NCBI GenBank assembly: GCA_037447655.1
Contig: JBBHKE010001665.1
Coordinates: forward strand, 1-64,000
From: Zygnema cylindricum
Lineage: Eukaryota; Streptophyta; Zygnematophyceae; Zygnematales; Zygnemataceae
Direction of reading: 5' to 3'
DNA length: 64,000 bases
The translations under genes were made by a program, and so were the position numbers. The notes below the pieces were generated by a model. It did no database searches, was not told the DNA's origin, and saw only the letters and a list, made by a program, of their open reading frames with translations. Shown here piece by piece: positions 21,473 through 31,250 of the stretch (the first letter of the stretch is position 1; the number at the start of each line of letters is the position of its first letter).

Positions 21473-21803
21473 TCATTTGGGTTTGTATCAACTTGGAGTC
21501 GGCACTATCTAGATAAACTTCTTTGGATCTACGATTTTTGTGGGGGAATGGAGCTCACAAAATTTCAGTTACCTCCCTCCCAGTCATTTGGGATTGTATC
21601 AACTTGGAGTCGACACTATCTAGATAAGCTTCTTTGGATCTACGATTTTTGTGGGGGAATGGAGCTCACAAAATTTCAGTTACCTCCCTCCCAGTCATTT
21701 GGGTTTGTATCAACTTGGAGTCGACACTATCTAGATAAGCTTATTTGGATCTACGATTTTTGTGGGGGAATGGAGCTCACAAAATTTCAGTTACCTCCCT
21801 CCC
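21473..21803. repeat. 3 x 111-bp tandem repeat across an LTR-flank junction
   Basis: Units start at 21473, 21584 and 21695, each beginning TCATTTGGG and ending CTCCCTCCC. Units are almost identical. Each unit holds the last 95 bases of the outer LTR, its TSD GTTAC and the next 11 bases of flank, so the triplication happened after that LTR inserted. The 111-bp period is a multiple of three and leaves a 97-codon ORF (21548-21841) of 37-residue repeats, which I do not regard as a gene. Confidence 0.92.
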
Positions 21804-21902
21804 AAACACGCCTTCAAAACCTCTATACTAAGCCAACTTAATGTAGACCTCAGACAAGTCATCCACATTGTATAACATCCTATTGAGCATAGTTTGGAAG
21901 CC

Positions 21903-22175
21903 TTACATGACTTTCAAATTTAAATGATGCCCATAGGCGTCACTTTCGTACTCCAGAACTAATACATAGCCAGTAGCATATATTGGGCTATGTGCCATCT
22001 CCCTCCTGGTCGTGAGGGAATTCCTCCACTCTTCCAAAATGTGCATTCTTTTGTTATACCCCTCTCCTCTATTATTGGATATATTATGCAAGTACAAGCC
22101 TATCATATATAATTTATAATAAACCTTCTCCACCTTTAGGGCCCCTTTTTCACACTGCCCCATCAGTCGCACCAC
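21903..22175 (-). pseudogene. possible hAT transposase remnant
   Basis: A 90-codon ORF on the minus strand carries LEEWRNSL followed by SPIYATGYVLVLEYES. This resembles the stretch of plant hAT transposases where a short spacer is followed by W......... P.H.AGY.L.P. The preceding part (KVEKVYYKLYMIGLYL) also fits the segment normally before it. No catalytic residues or BED finger are present and the flanking frames are broken. The assignment is from pattern memory only; a random ORF is the alternative. Confidence 0.4.
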
Positions 22176-22349
22176 AAGCTTTTAAACAACCATACCCTCC
22201 CTCACTATCATCTACAAATCCAAGCTCAAAATATGGCCTTTAAACTTTGCCTCCTCGTAAATCTAAGCATCCTTGTCATCCACTCTAGTTGTAGTCATCA
22301 TCAAACATTAGGCGCTCTAAGCGGTCCTTCAACTATAAAAACTTGTGGA

Positions 22350-22960
22350 GCATGTCATGCCGCATCGTGTCGGCTGCTCGCGAGCACGATATCATGCCTG
22401 TACGCGCAATATTCGGCGCGCGGACGATATAATGCACGCACGCGCGATATTATGAATGCACACGCGGTATTTCGTACGCACGCGCGATATTTTGCACGCA
22501 CGCGCGATGTTTTGCATGCACGCGCGGTATTTCGCATGCACGCACGGTTTTGGGCACGCGCGCGCGATTTTACGCATGCACGCGCGATTTCTTGCACGCA
22601 CCCAACTAGATTGGTTAAGATCATTTACCTTTGTATTTTGCCCGCGCTTTTTAATCCACACGGCTCAAAGCCAAGTCCGGAAGGTTTCCCTCCAACTTGT
22701 GTCATTTTTGGGAAGTGGTGGAGTGAAGTTTGTGTGGAGAGGCATCCAGATCCGGTTGCCCCTTCTACGGGCAGCGGAACGGGTTTGGAGTGTTTGTGTT
22801 TGTTTTGTTTGCATTTCGGTTGGGAGTGGGGAAGTAAATTTTGACCAGATTTTGGGAATTTTCCTTGTTTGGTTGAAATTGTTTATTTGCTTTGCTGCCT
22901 CTTCGAGATAACTCTTGTAGAGAATACGATAGAGACCCGAGAGCCTAGTGGCTACCTCGT
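22350..22960 (+). repeat. LTR fragment of the gag-protease (Ty3-like) element, plus orientation
   Basis: 22350-22600 (including the 20-bp array) and 22610-22960 match, in opposite orientation, two blocks of 28917-30115. Shared blocks include GTCATGCCGCATCGTGTC, TTGGTTAAGATCATTTACCT, GTGTGGAGAGGCATCCAGAT and GTAGAGAATACGATAGAGAC. About 570 bp present between the array and TTGGTTAAGATC in the other copy is missing here. The open frame at 22233-22844 is repeat sequence, not a gene. Confidence 0.65.
22381..22600. repeat. 20-bp tandem array, about 11 units
   Basis: Consensus CGCGCGATATTTTGCATGCA. Units are exactly 20 bp with scattered substitutions, rich in CG and in GCATGC/GCACGC palindromic cores. 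An inverted copy of the array is at 29829-30105. Confidence 0.92.
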
Positions 22961-24600
22961 GGCTTAGTATTCTTGTCCAAAAGCTACACTTTTCAAAATC
23001 ACATTTTCTAAAAGTCTATTTTCTTTTAAACAATAAATTTTATTTAATAAAAAAAATATTACTTTTCATATTCAGTTTTTATTCTTGTATTTGTCTTTCC
23101 ATTTTCCATCCACTTTATCTTTCATTTTCAGTTTTGCTTCTCAGTTTGGTGCGAGAACAAAAATCTAAAGAAAATAAAAATATAAATTACATTATTTTCA
23201 ATTTAAAATCCATCCATTCATTTCTAAATTTTTTTCCACCTATTTTTGATTTGGTTTTTTCCTTTTGATCCGGATTTATCTTTCTACGAGTTTTCCCCCT
23301 ACTTTCTCTCCATTTTTGCTTTTGCTTTCACTTTTGTCTTGAAAAAAAAAATATTATAAAAATATTTAAATTTACAAATTTTATTTAGAAAAAAAAAACA
23401 CGTTTTGTTTCTGTTTTTTTTACTTTCTTCTCTCTTTCTTTCGATCCTTGCCTCTTGTCTTGTTGGGACTCTATTTCTGGTCTGCAGATTTAGGTCTGAT
23501 TTTGGGTCAGATTTTAGGGTTAATCTGCGGAATTAGGGTTTGACTGCAGATTTAGGGTTTGGGCCGCAGATTTAGGGTTTGGGCGGATTTAGGGTTTATT
23601 TTTTTGAAATTCTTAACCCTAGGTCAGCATATTACCATTCATTGGTCGTAGATTTTTGATTTTTCCAGTGTGGAATTAGGGTTGGGGAAACCTTTTTGCC
23701 TAATTTTACCGTTTTTTGTGTTTTATTTTGAAATTTTCTCAATATTCCTCATATTTCTTTCTTTTGGTGCAACTTAATTTGTTATCTAGTAGATGTTTAT
23801 TTTTTGTGGGATTTGATATTTTCTTTCTTTTTCTCTTGTCAAATTTAATCATTCAGAAAACTTAACAAAATAAAAATATATATTCTATATATTAAGGTGC
23901 ACGAATTATCATCTATAATTATCACCGCTTTATAGTTGGGCATAGTGTGGCATAGCGCCGATACGCTTACCCTAGCAGGATACTAATTGCTTTGGTGTTT
24001 AGCGGTGGTTCTTGGCACGTTTATTCGGAACCAGAGCGAATTCGATTCCAGGGAGCTTAGCAAAATTCGACTTGCCTCGACTAAGTCCGGTTCACTTTTA
24101 GTACTCACAGAGTATTAAAGGTGTTTTGTAAGTATCACGATGCCTTGCGGGTGCAGGAGCGTTCCTTTGTAATTTGGACACTCGTGTAAGGGTTCGGTGT
24201 TGATTGGTTCTATTACGAACCTTTCTTTTGAGCATTTGCATTTTCCTTGCTTTCCTTGCATGTTATCTGGCCGTGAGTGGCCTTGAGGTTTCCTTATGAC
24301 TATCTGAATTGGATTTTCTTTAATAGATATTGCCGTGGGTGGCACTGTTTAGACATTTTTCCGTCTGTGCCGCTGTAGATCTACACTGAAAAGTGCCTAG
24401 ATAGTTGTTTGCCTGTTTTTTTTACAAATCCGGCCTTTTGGCCTTGCCCCACAGTTTGTAGGGTAAAGGTTTTGGTATTTCGGCTTCGTGCTAGATCTGA
24501 CCACCGGGTCGTGCTAAAGACTTTGTGTGGTGACTTGGTTTTTGTGGAATGGCCTGTCATTTGATGCACCTCGGTTAGGCCGTTCTGAGCGTTATAGTCG
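22961..24600 (+). other. probable untranslated leader between LTR and gag
   Basis: Very AT-rich, no supported ORF. It lies between LTR-like sequence and gag-like sequence in the same orientation, so a retroelement leader is the simplest reading. It includes the telo-box-like cluster at 23514-23600. Confidence 0.4.
23514..23600. repeat. cluster of TTTAGGG-type motifs
   Basis: TTTAGGGTTT occurs at 23551, 23571 and 23588, with TTAGGGTT variants at 23515 and 23533. Two of these sit in a 20-bp repeat (TTTAGGGTTTGGGCCGCAGA). The motif equals the plant telomere repeat and the promoter telo-box, but the spacing is not telomeric. Confidence 0.8.
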
Positions 24601-24624
24601 TAATCGAGGGTTTTCTCTTCGTTT

Positions 24625-25520
24625 ATGCCCACGGATTGGGATAACTTACGTTATCAATCCGGATCTACCCGCGGCAGGACAATTTTCCGTCCACCACAAT
24701 TAGATCTTTCTAGTTTTCCCGAGTCTACGGACGCACCAGTTTCGGTTGCGACCCCTAGATCTCCGTCAGTTCGGTCAGTATTGACCACAGTCTCCTCATT
24801 ATCCTCGGTTTCCTCGAGGTCATACCTAGATAGAAACAAAAGAGACGTTTCATAAGAAATCTTTTTTCTCCCTTTAACATTTAGGTTTCCGATTAGTCTA
24901 AGTTTGGAACCACCGACGAATTTTTCCTTTGACGACATGGCTTCCTCTTCAGAGGGGGGCATGGGGAAGATGCAATTTTGATTTTTGGGAATAAAAGACA
25001 CCATGTTTTTATCCCATTTTTGTATGCTTTATAATACCGAAATGCGTGACTTGGCATTTCGTTATCAGATCGATTTAATCTCCATGTAACATTCTCTCTT
25101 CTTGGTCGGTACCTCAGAGGGTAAGCTCTTACATTGTATTCTCGCAAGTATGATGTTATACTCGCGCTGACAGAGTTTTCCCCTCCTTTTGATGGTACAC
25201 CAGAGGTCATAGGACAAGCGGATATTCCGTACAAGGCTGCTTTTCTCGAGGTCTTAGATGTCCAGGGTATTTTCCTTATTCCGCAGTTCCAAAAATTCCT
25301 CGACAATATGCTGTGGCCGCTTGGGCTGCTCTCCCAGCACGACAAAGGATGATTATTCCATTGCGGAATCCACTTTCGATTATGTTTGATTTTTTAGAAG
25401 GCCAGTATCGGATGCAAACCCCGATTAGTTGAAAAAATTGATGAATTTCACGTGTTGACCAGGTAAAATCGCCCCTGCTTTACGTGCTCGCATAGAGACT
25501 TTGCGAGAAGCGTTACTGGA
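24625..25520 (+). pseudogene. decayed Ty3-like gag, copy 1
   Basis: Begins with a Ser/Pro-rich stretch (24625-24855) and, after stops and frame changes, contains SPPFDGTPEVIGQADIPYKA near 25174 and, in another frame, PARQRMIIPLRNPLSIMFDF near 25340. The end (25446-25520, CGCCCCTGCTTTACGTGCTC) is repeated in diverged form at 28014-28090, where the gag of the second copy begins and continues to zinc knuckles. The two are therefore paralogous copies. Copy 1 breaks exactly where the LTR at 25521 starts. No complete frame remains. Confidence 0.5.
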
Positions 25521-25999
25521 TGTAATAGGGTTACAGGATTCGAGTACTTAGTGGCTAGTACTAGGCTGCTATAGTTGCGATTCTAGAGCAGCGCAGCTGC
25601 GATTCCAGACCAGCGCAGCGTAGCAGCATAGCAACTTAGCGGCGCAGCAAGTTGGTAGCGCCGCAACATAGCACCGCAGCATAACAACGCCGCAAAATGT
25701 AAATGGAGCTGTATAGTTCTAGAAGGAAGTTTTAGATAGATCTCGGTTGACCGTGAAGGTCCACGTGTACAGCTGTACAGTACTAGAATGACTAGCAGTT
25801 AGTTAGTTTAAATAGTCAGGTGGGCTTGTGAATAGAGGACCTCAAGTAGACACAGCTAGCGCAACCTTGTACTCTCTTCCAAGTAATAAAGCGTAACCTT
25901 GTCTGTTGGTACTGTGCTCCTACTGTTGCTACGGGAAGGTCCTTGGTGTTTTCCGCTGTGCATTGTGACGTGTTGTGGTGTATTGTTGCCTCTTTTACA
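25521..25999 (+). repeat. LTR of a third family (type C), plus
   Basis: TGTAATAGGGTTACAG...TCTTTTACA has TG/CA ends. It matches 56724-57240 in the opposite orientation along its whole length, including the CAGCGCAG-rich block, a TAGTTCTAGAA block and the AATAAA-containing 3' region (25885-25890, likely poly(A) signal). Flanking 5-mers CTGGA and CACAT do not match, so it may have lost its partner or been rearranged. Confidence 0.75.
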
Positions 26000-26089
26000 C
26001 ACATGTTTTAGTGTGGACATATTCTGTGCCAAATTTTTTTACGAAGCTGTTTACAAATTAGTGTTAATGATAAATTAGTATCATTGTGT

Positions 26090-26176
26090 ACCCTAAAAAA
26101 CCCAATTTACCGTAAAGTACGCTAATTGTTTTATTACGCTATATATTTTATTACGCTAATAGTGATTCACGGTGTA
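26090..26176. mobile_element. right end of a TA-flanked MITE
   Basis: ACGCTAATAGTGATTCACGG then TGTA, preceded by TACGCTAATTGTTTTATTACGC, matches the right end of the MITE at 2277-2487. No left terminus is recognisable. Confidence 0.65.
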
Positions 26177-27614
26177 GAGTTGGGTATCGAGGACCTTTTG
26201 CCGTTATTCGATATATATCGATTTTTAGGTACACGATAATCGATATATCGCGAAGGAAAATATTGTGACATATCGCCGATATATCGTATCGCCAAAATAT
26301 AGAGGCATATAAAAAAAAAAAATCACAGGTCTCCAAAGTCACGTGCCTTCGGACAAGGTGACCTTAAAATTATTGCCGAAAAGAAATATGGTTATTTTGT
26401 GAAAGTCAGCAGAGTGAAGGAGATTACTGAGGTACATTGACGCGGTACACTTGCGAAGTACACTTAGGTAATACGCAAGTACGGATATCCATACGAAAAT
26501 GGTTGATTCCCAAATATTTGACGATTTTAGAGATTTGATCGTCAACTTACGTGGAACAACTCAAATCAAAACACGTATGTAAAACTTGTGTACAGAATAT
26601 ACGCGATGTTAACCGAGGCCTGTGTATTACATAAATTTTGTTGTCCGTATTATTACAAAGACCTCGTCATCTAACCATACCCCAAATAAGTAATTACATG
26701 AATTACAGAGTTTGTACTTCTTTAACGGTTACATTTTGCGACGTCTACCTTAAAGTCACGGAACAGAAATCACGTCGTACGTGGCGTATCAGACAATTTG
26801 TTTTTTTCGCTAAAATAACATATTATATTGAAATATAAAATATTATATTAAAAAAATACTATATATCGCGATAAATTATGTTGGTCTTGGTACGATATAT
26901 CGAGGAGTTTGCTCGATCGATATTCGATATATCGAACATCGAGAATCTCGATATGAATTTACCCGATACCAGAGGTCACAAACGGTCAACCGAAACTGTG
27001 ACCGACCGTCAACCGACCGCCCGCGCCGGATCTTGAACGGATTTTGTTGCCAAACTTTGAGGGCCAGGCGGTTGCGGTCGGTTGATTCACCAGAAAAAAA
27101 AAACGGTCGGTTACGGTCGGTCAACCAAAAAACCAAAAAAAAATGAAAATTTTGTACTGTCCATACAATCCAACATTATTGTACTTTGTACTCTTTGGTA
27201 TCGTGGAAGTCCGTGACATCCTGATTAGCGTCACAAATATGACACGGTAGTAACACTATTCGTTTCGCAAATCTTAGGGCACGCGACAAAGCGTCGCAAA
27301 TCTGACAAGTTAGTAAACACTATTCAATTCGCAAATCTAAAGGAACGCGACAAATCAAAATTATTGGCTTATTCATACGTCGTACATTAGTTAATTTTGT
27401 ACTTTTTCGGTTACGGGCGGACACGGTTAGTCGCGAGAAATCAAGTTTCGGTTAACTTTTATTTTCGTAAACGCCGGTCGGTTAACGGTTAACAATTTTG
27501 GAGCGTGCCATAAATCAGTCAGGCGTCGGTTACTCAGATTTTGAAAAAAAAAACGGTCGGTTTCGGTTATGTAAATTTTTGACTTTTGTGACCTCTACCC
27601 GATACCGAACACTA
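26175..27614. mobile_element. hAT-like element rich in ATCGATAT, interrupted
   Basis: Left end TAGAGTTGGGTATCGAGG, right end the inverse of TAGTGTTCGGTATCGGGT: imperfect inverted repeats that also resemble the ends of the element at 34779-48557. The body has many CGATATATCG motifs, also like that element. A second hAT MITE (26970-27597) is inserted near its right end. The flanking 8-mers do not match, so the boundaries are tentative. Confidence 0.55.
26970..27597. mobile_element. hAT-type MITE inserted in another hAT-like element
   Basis: Ends CAGAGGTCACAAA and the inverse of TAGAGGTCACAAA, flanked by a perfect 8-bp duplication CCCGATAC (26962-26969 and 27598-27605). CAGAGG-type ends and 8-bp TSDs are typical of hAT. 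Subterminal regions are dense in CGGTCGGTT/AACCGACCG motifs. Non-coding. The target duplicated was the terminal-repeat region of the host element. Confidence 0.88.
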
Positions 27615-27740
27615 GAAAGCACACACTGACAATGTGAATCAATGTGAAGTATTTATTCAATGTTGATAATGTTGATTCGTAAATAGTGTGGCGGAATCAA
27701 TGTGACGTACGTTTTCAATGTAAGAATGTTGATTCGTAAA

Positions 27741-28012
27741 TAGGCTACCGGCTATTTCCTGTCTGCCGGCCGGTAGGTACAAGGATCAATTCCTGTCGCC
27801 GGCACATACCTTTAAAATAAATAAACCCTAACTAATATAAATTTCCCGTAAACCTCAGGATAGCCTAGGTAGCCATGGCTCTAGCTTCCTCTTCAATTTC
27901 TCAGTGACTGCAACAAGTTTGAGAGTTGGAGAGAGAAGTTAGAGATAGACTGCCTCGGCTTCTTTATTTCTTTTCAGACCTAGAAAATACTTTAAAACCA
28001 TTAGTTTCTACA
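27741..28012 (-). repeat. copia-family LTR fragment, minus
   Basis: The complement of 28012 reads TGTAGAAACTAATGG and continues with TATTTTCTAGGTCT, GCCGAGGCAGTC and AGAGCCATGGCTACCTAG, the start of the young copia LTR. It is cut at 27741, just beyond the tRNA-like box (GGATCAATTCC at 27783-27793). The other LTR half is absent. Confidence 0.85.
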
Positions 28013-28013
28013 A

Positions 28014-28916
28014 ATTTCACGGGTAAACCAAGTGAAACCGCCCCTGCTTCACGTGCTCGCATGGAGACTTTGCGAGAAGCTTTACCGGACCTAATGTCCG
28101 ATGCGGAATCTGTTCAAAAATTTGTTGGACAGTTCTAGATCAATCGAAACCTTTTATACCAAGTCATCTCACTCAGACTTACGGTCTGAAGTTTACATTT
28201 CATCAAGCCGCTCAATATGCGGTGGAATATGAGATGCAATCATGTTGGTGGGAAGCTCATGACTGGTCGGAAGTCGCTTCCCCACTTTCTCCACCAAGAA
28301 ACCCATGGCCCAACAATAGGCCTCATAAGACGCCAGCCATGGGAAACCCGCCTATTAATACCAGGAACGGATTGTGTTTCCGATGTGGAAACATGGGGCA
28401 CGATGCCCGCATGTGCCCAAATAAGTCGGCCACATGCACCCATTGCAACCAGAAAGGACATTACGTCCACAAAAAGGTAAATTACAGAGTTCTCGAGTTA
28501 CACTTTCTTTCGAGATAGAGAATCTCTCTCCTCTCCCAGACACGGCTTCCTCCATTGTGGCTGAAGCTCTCACTATTCTTGATAGCACCATACATGATGC
28601 GCTTCGAGTCAAAGAACGGCTAAGCATCCTTTCAGCCATGATAGATGACTTTAAAGCCTCTCCTCTTGTGAATGAGGTTCCCAAAGCCTGTCCCCTAGTT
28701 AACGAAGTCGCTGTAGCCGCTGCTTTGAGGGCGTTGCAGCTGAACCGTAGTCTTTTAGTTATTCAACCGGTTGTTGCGGATGAGCGCCGTGACCTTGACC
28801 TTCATATCAGTTTCTTGGACAACTCTCAAAAGTCCTTCTCCGTTAGTGGTGTTGCTCCTTCTATCCCTCTCATGGACACCGGAGCCAAACCCGTGATCCT
28901 CGGATCAATACTAAAC
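28014..28916 (+). pseudogene. decayed gag-protease of a Ty3-like element, copy 2
   Basis: After a Gag core (ENDS in FTFHQAAQYAVEYEMQ near 28190) come two CCHC boxes: CFRCGNMGHDARMC from 28375 (complete C-X2-C-X4-H-X4-C) and CTHCNQKGHYVHK from 28435, where the last Cys is missing. The frame then shifts, and near 28872 the aspartic protease site MDTGAKPVILG appears. A stop at 28136 breaks the first part. The sequence stops after the protease active site, where minus-strand LTR sequence begins. No RT or integrase of this family is in the window. Confidence 0.7.
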
Positions 28917-30320
28917 CACGAGGTAGCCACTAGGCTCTTGGGTCTCTATCGTATTCTCTACAAGAGTTATCTCGAAGAGGCAGCAAAGCAAATAAACAAT
29001 TTCAACCAAACAAGGAAAATTCCCAAAATCTGGTCAAAATTCACTTCCCCACTCCCAACCGAAATGCAAACAAAACAAACACAAACACTCCAAACCATTC
29101 CGCTGCCCGTAGAAGGCGCAACCGGATCTGGATGCCTCTCCACACAAACTTCACTCCACCACTTCCCAAAAATGACACAAATTGGAGGGAAACCTTCCGG
29201 ACTTCGCTTTGAGCCGTGTGGATTAAAAAGCGGGGGCAGAAAACAAAGGTAAATGATCTTAACCAATGTAGCCTCTAGAGCTAGCTAGCAATAAGAGAGA
29301 GAAAACATGAGCAATCGGTGAGAGAAAGCAAGAGAGAAGCTTAACCACCAAGAGAAAATTCTTGTCCAAAAGTTAAAAATCTCTAAGTGTGAGAATTAGC
29401 CTAAGTATGAGCTACGCTAGGCCTAACCGAAACTAGCCTACGTCTAGCCTACTTTACATGCATGAAACTACTTAAGATGTTGGCCAATAGGCGGCCAACA
29501 TCATCTGCTGTACGCTTGACAAAATCCACCGTCCGAGGGTAAAAACCCTTCCTAACTACACGTGAGCGCGAACCTACATGGGTTCGCGACTTAAATAAAA
29601 AATGTGTATCGAAACGTCGCCCGGAAATCGCGATTCACTCCTAATGATACTCCATGTCCATACTTTGAAATCGCATGCATACGCGCGAATCAAAGCATAC
29701 CCCACAAAATAATCCAAATCGAAATATCTGCGCACGAAATGATAGGTCTAGCACGAAGTTAGTATTTTTAAACGAAACTGAAAACAAATGAATCAGAATA
29801 AAATGGCACGTGCGAATGAAACTTATACATGCGTGCGAAAATCGTGCGTGCATGCATAAAATCGTGGGTGCATGCATGAAATCGCGTATCCATGCGTAAA
29901 ATTGCGCGCGCGTGCCCAAATCCGTGCGTGCATGCGAAATACCGCGAGTGCATGCAAAACACCGCGCGTGCGTGTAGAATACCGCGCTTGCATGCGAAAT
30001 ACCGCGCGTGCATTCATAATATCGCGTGTGAGTGCATTATATCGTGCGCGCGCGCCGAATATTGCGCGTGCGGGCATGCTATCGTGCGGGCATGATATCG
30101 GCGCGCGAGCAGTTGACACGATGCGGCATGACAACTGTTGTGCATGAGAGATAAGCAAGCGAATATGCATCAAAATCATCAAAGTCATGCTCACAAAAAT
30201 ATATAACAACGAAAATAAATATCAAATGCCAAAATGTATATACACCAAGAGAAGGAATAAAGATGAAAATGACCTAAAGAGAGAAGGGGAAGAATACTCC
30301 CTTAGAGTGAAGTGGACCCA
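28917..30320 (-). repeat. long LTR of the gag-protease element, minus
   Basis: On the minus strand it starts TGGGTCCACTTCACTC at 30320, straight after a purine tract and a protease-like ORF, so it looks like a 3' LTR. It contains the 20-bp array (30105-29829) and ends near 28917 in the blocks shared with 22610-22960. The 3' boundary is not fixed because no CA end or TSD was found. The first 180 bp are repeated in inverted orientation at 31060-31250. Confidence 0.6.
29829..30105. repeat. 20-bp tandem array, about 14 units, inverted copy
   Basis: Same 20-bp unit as 22381-22600 on the opposite strand (TGCATGCGAAATACCGCGCG as read here). The flank GTCATGCCGCATCGTGTC is conserved next to both arrays. 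Confidence 0.92.
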
Positions 30321-30338
30321 ATAATTCCCCCCTCCTAG
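30321..30338 (-). promoter_or_regulatory. polypurine tract of the gag-protease element
   Basis: Minus-strand CTAGGAGGGGGGAATTAT immediately precedes the LTR start at 30320 and follows the stop codon at 30343-30345 by a few bases. Confidence 0.65.
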
Positions 30339-30342
30339 CTCC

Positions 30343-31059
30343 TTAGCCAGTAGAGGAGCTGGTCAACACAGCTGAGGGCATGGAACACATATGGAGGCAG
30401 CAATGGTCAGCCGGGTTGAAAGATAATGGAGGAGAGAGGCACTCCATGTGGAACCCTTGATCGCGACCTATACATGTATAAACCCTTTGCACACTCAACA
30501 TCCTGTTAGTATCGCTTTCCACCACATGGAGAATGTGTGGAGAGACCTTGGTGTCGACGGTATCCAAAAGATGACGCGAGTCGGTGGGAAAACCGAGCTC
30601 ACTGAAACTATCTCGCAATGGTGGGGTGGGTGGAAAGAACCTTTCTAGGAAAGGAGAGTCGCAATTGTCTTCCCTAAGGTCGATGTTGGAAAATGCAGGG
30701 AGAGCGGAAGCCAAATGTGCCATAGTGGGCAACGGGTTGCGAGCAGAGACAAGAGGGAGGCAGATTTTGCATCCCGAAAAATTAGAGGGACGATAAGATA
30801 AGGTCTGTTCATGCATATCAACTCCCCCACCTATTCGGAAGATGACATCCTGTCCCACTAAGCATTCGTAGTCGCTGCATTTGGTGACTAATGCTCGGAC
30901 AAAAACTTCCACGGACTCACCCTCGGTTCCGTTTTGGAATCGAAAGGTGAGCGGGTCCTTGGTGATTCCAAGCACCGGCTCCGTGGTACCGGTTGAAGTG
31001 AGAAGGCGAGTAGCCGTGGCTTGAAGCTTGTCTGCGGTCAGACAAAGCTTGAGCGCAAA
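30343..31059 (-). pseudogene. protease-domain ORF of the Ty3-like element, 5'-truncated
   Basis: An open frame of 210 codons from the ATG at 30975, extended upstream without a stop to about 31056. LTSTGTTEPVLGITKDPLTF and YECLVGQDVIFRIGGGVD fit the flap and C-terminal half of a retropepsin (the pattern ..T.D.LLG...L..IG); the catalytic DTG is lost at the 31060 junction. A Pro/Ser-rich tail follows and the frame stops a few bases before a polypurine tract and LTR. The family therefore seems to encode Gag and protease only, without RT or integrase. Confidence 0.6.
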
Positions 31060-31250
31060 TCCACTTCACTGTAGGGGAGTATTCTTACCCTTCTCTCTTT
31101 GGGTCATTTTCATCTTTATTCCTTCTCATGGTGTATATACATTTTGGAATTTCATATTTTATTTCGTTGTTATATATGTTTGTGAGCATGACTTTGATGG
31201 TTTTGATGCATGTTCGCTTGCCTGTCTCTCATGTACGACAAGCATGACAT
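31060..31250 (+). repeat. LTR 5' end of the gag-protease element, plus
   Basis: TCCACTTCACTGTAGGGG, TCATTTTCATCTTTATTCCT and GTGAGCATGACTTTGATG match the start of the minus-strand LTR at 30320-30140. A TATA-like GGTATAAAAGG follows at 31278. Confidence 0.7.

Larger units (their letters stand above)
13330..21567 (+). mobile_element. outer solo LTR of the copia family, split by nested insertions
   Basis: Plus-strand LTR sequence occupies 13330-13701 (start TGTTGAAATTC, then the family blocks GAGGCAGTCTGCCTCTAACT and AGAGCCATGGCTGCCTAT) and resumes at 20756-21567. It ends AAAATTTCA. The 5-mer GTTAC precedes the start (13325-13329) and follows the end (21568-21572), a perfect target duplication. 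Combined length is about 1184 bp. It is more diverged from the young LTR than the other copies and has an extra 3' region also present in the solo LTR at 32534-33527. Everything between 13702 and 20755 inserted later. Confidence 0.82.

Noticed and set aside
21473-21803. CRISPR-like array
   Set aside because: Units are contiguous 111-bp copies without unique spacers, in a eukaryotic LTR.
21548-21841. 97-codon ORF with 37-residue repeats as a repeat protein
   Set aside because: It is produced by the 111-bp triplication of an LTR end; no independent evidence of coding.
22233-22844. 203-codon ORF (and minus-strand ORFs) over the 20-bp array as a protein gene
   Set aside because: Open frames follow from the tandem repeat; the same DNA is LTR sequence at 28917-30320 in inverse orientation.
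23514-23600. Interstitial telomere
   Set aside because: TTTAGGG units are separated by other sequence and are not in perfect head-to-tail array.
28434-29252. 272-codon ORF as one protein
   Set aside because: Only the first half (protease region) is retroelement coding; after about 28916 it reads through antisense LTR sequence.
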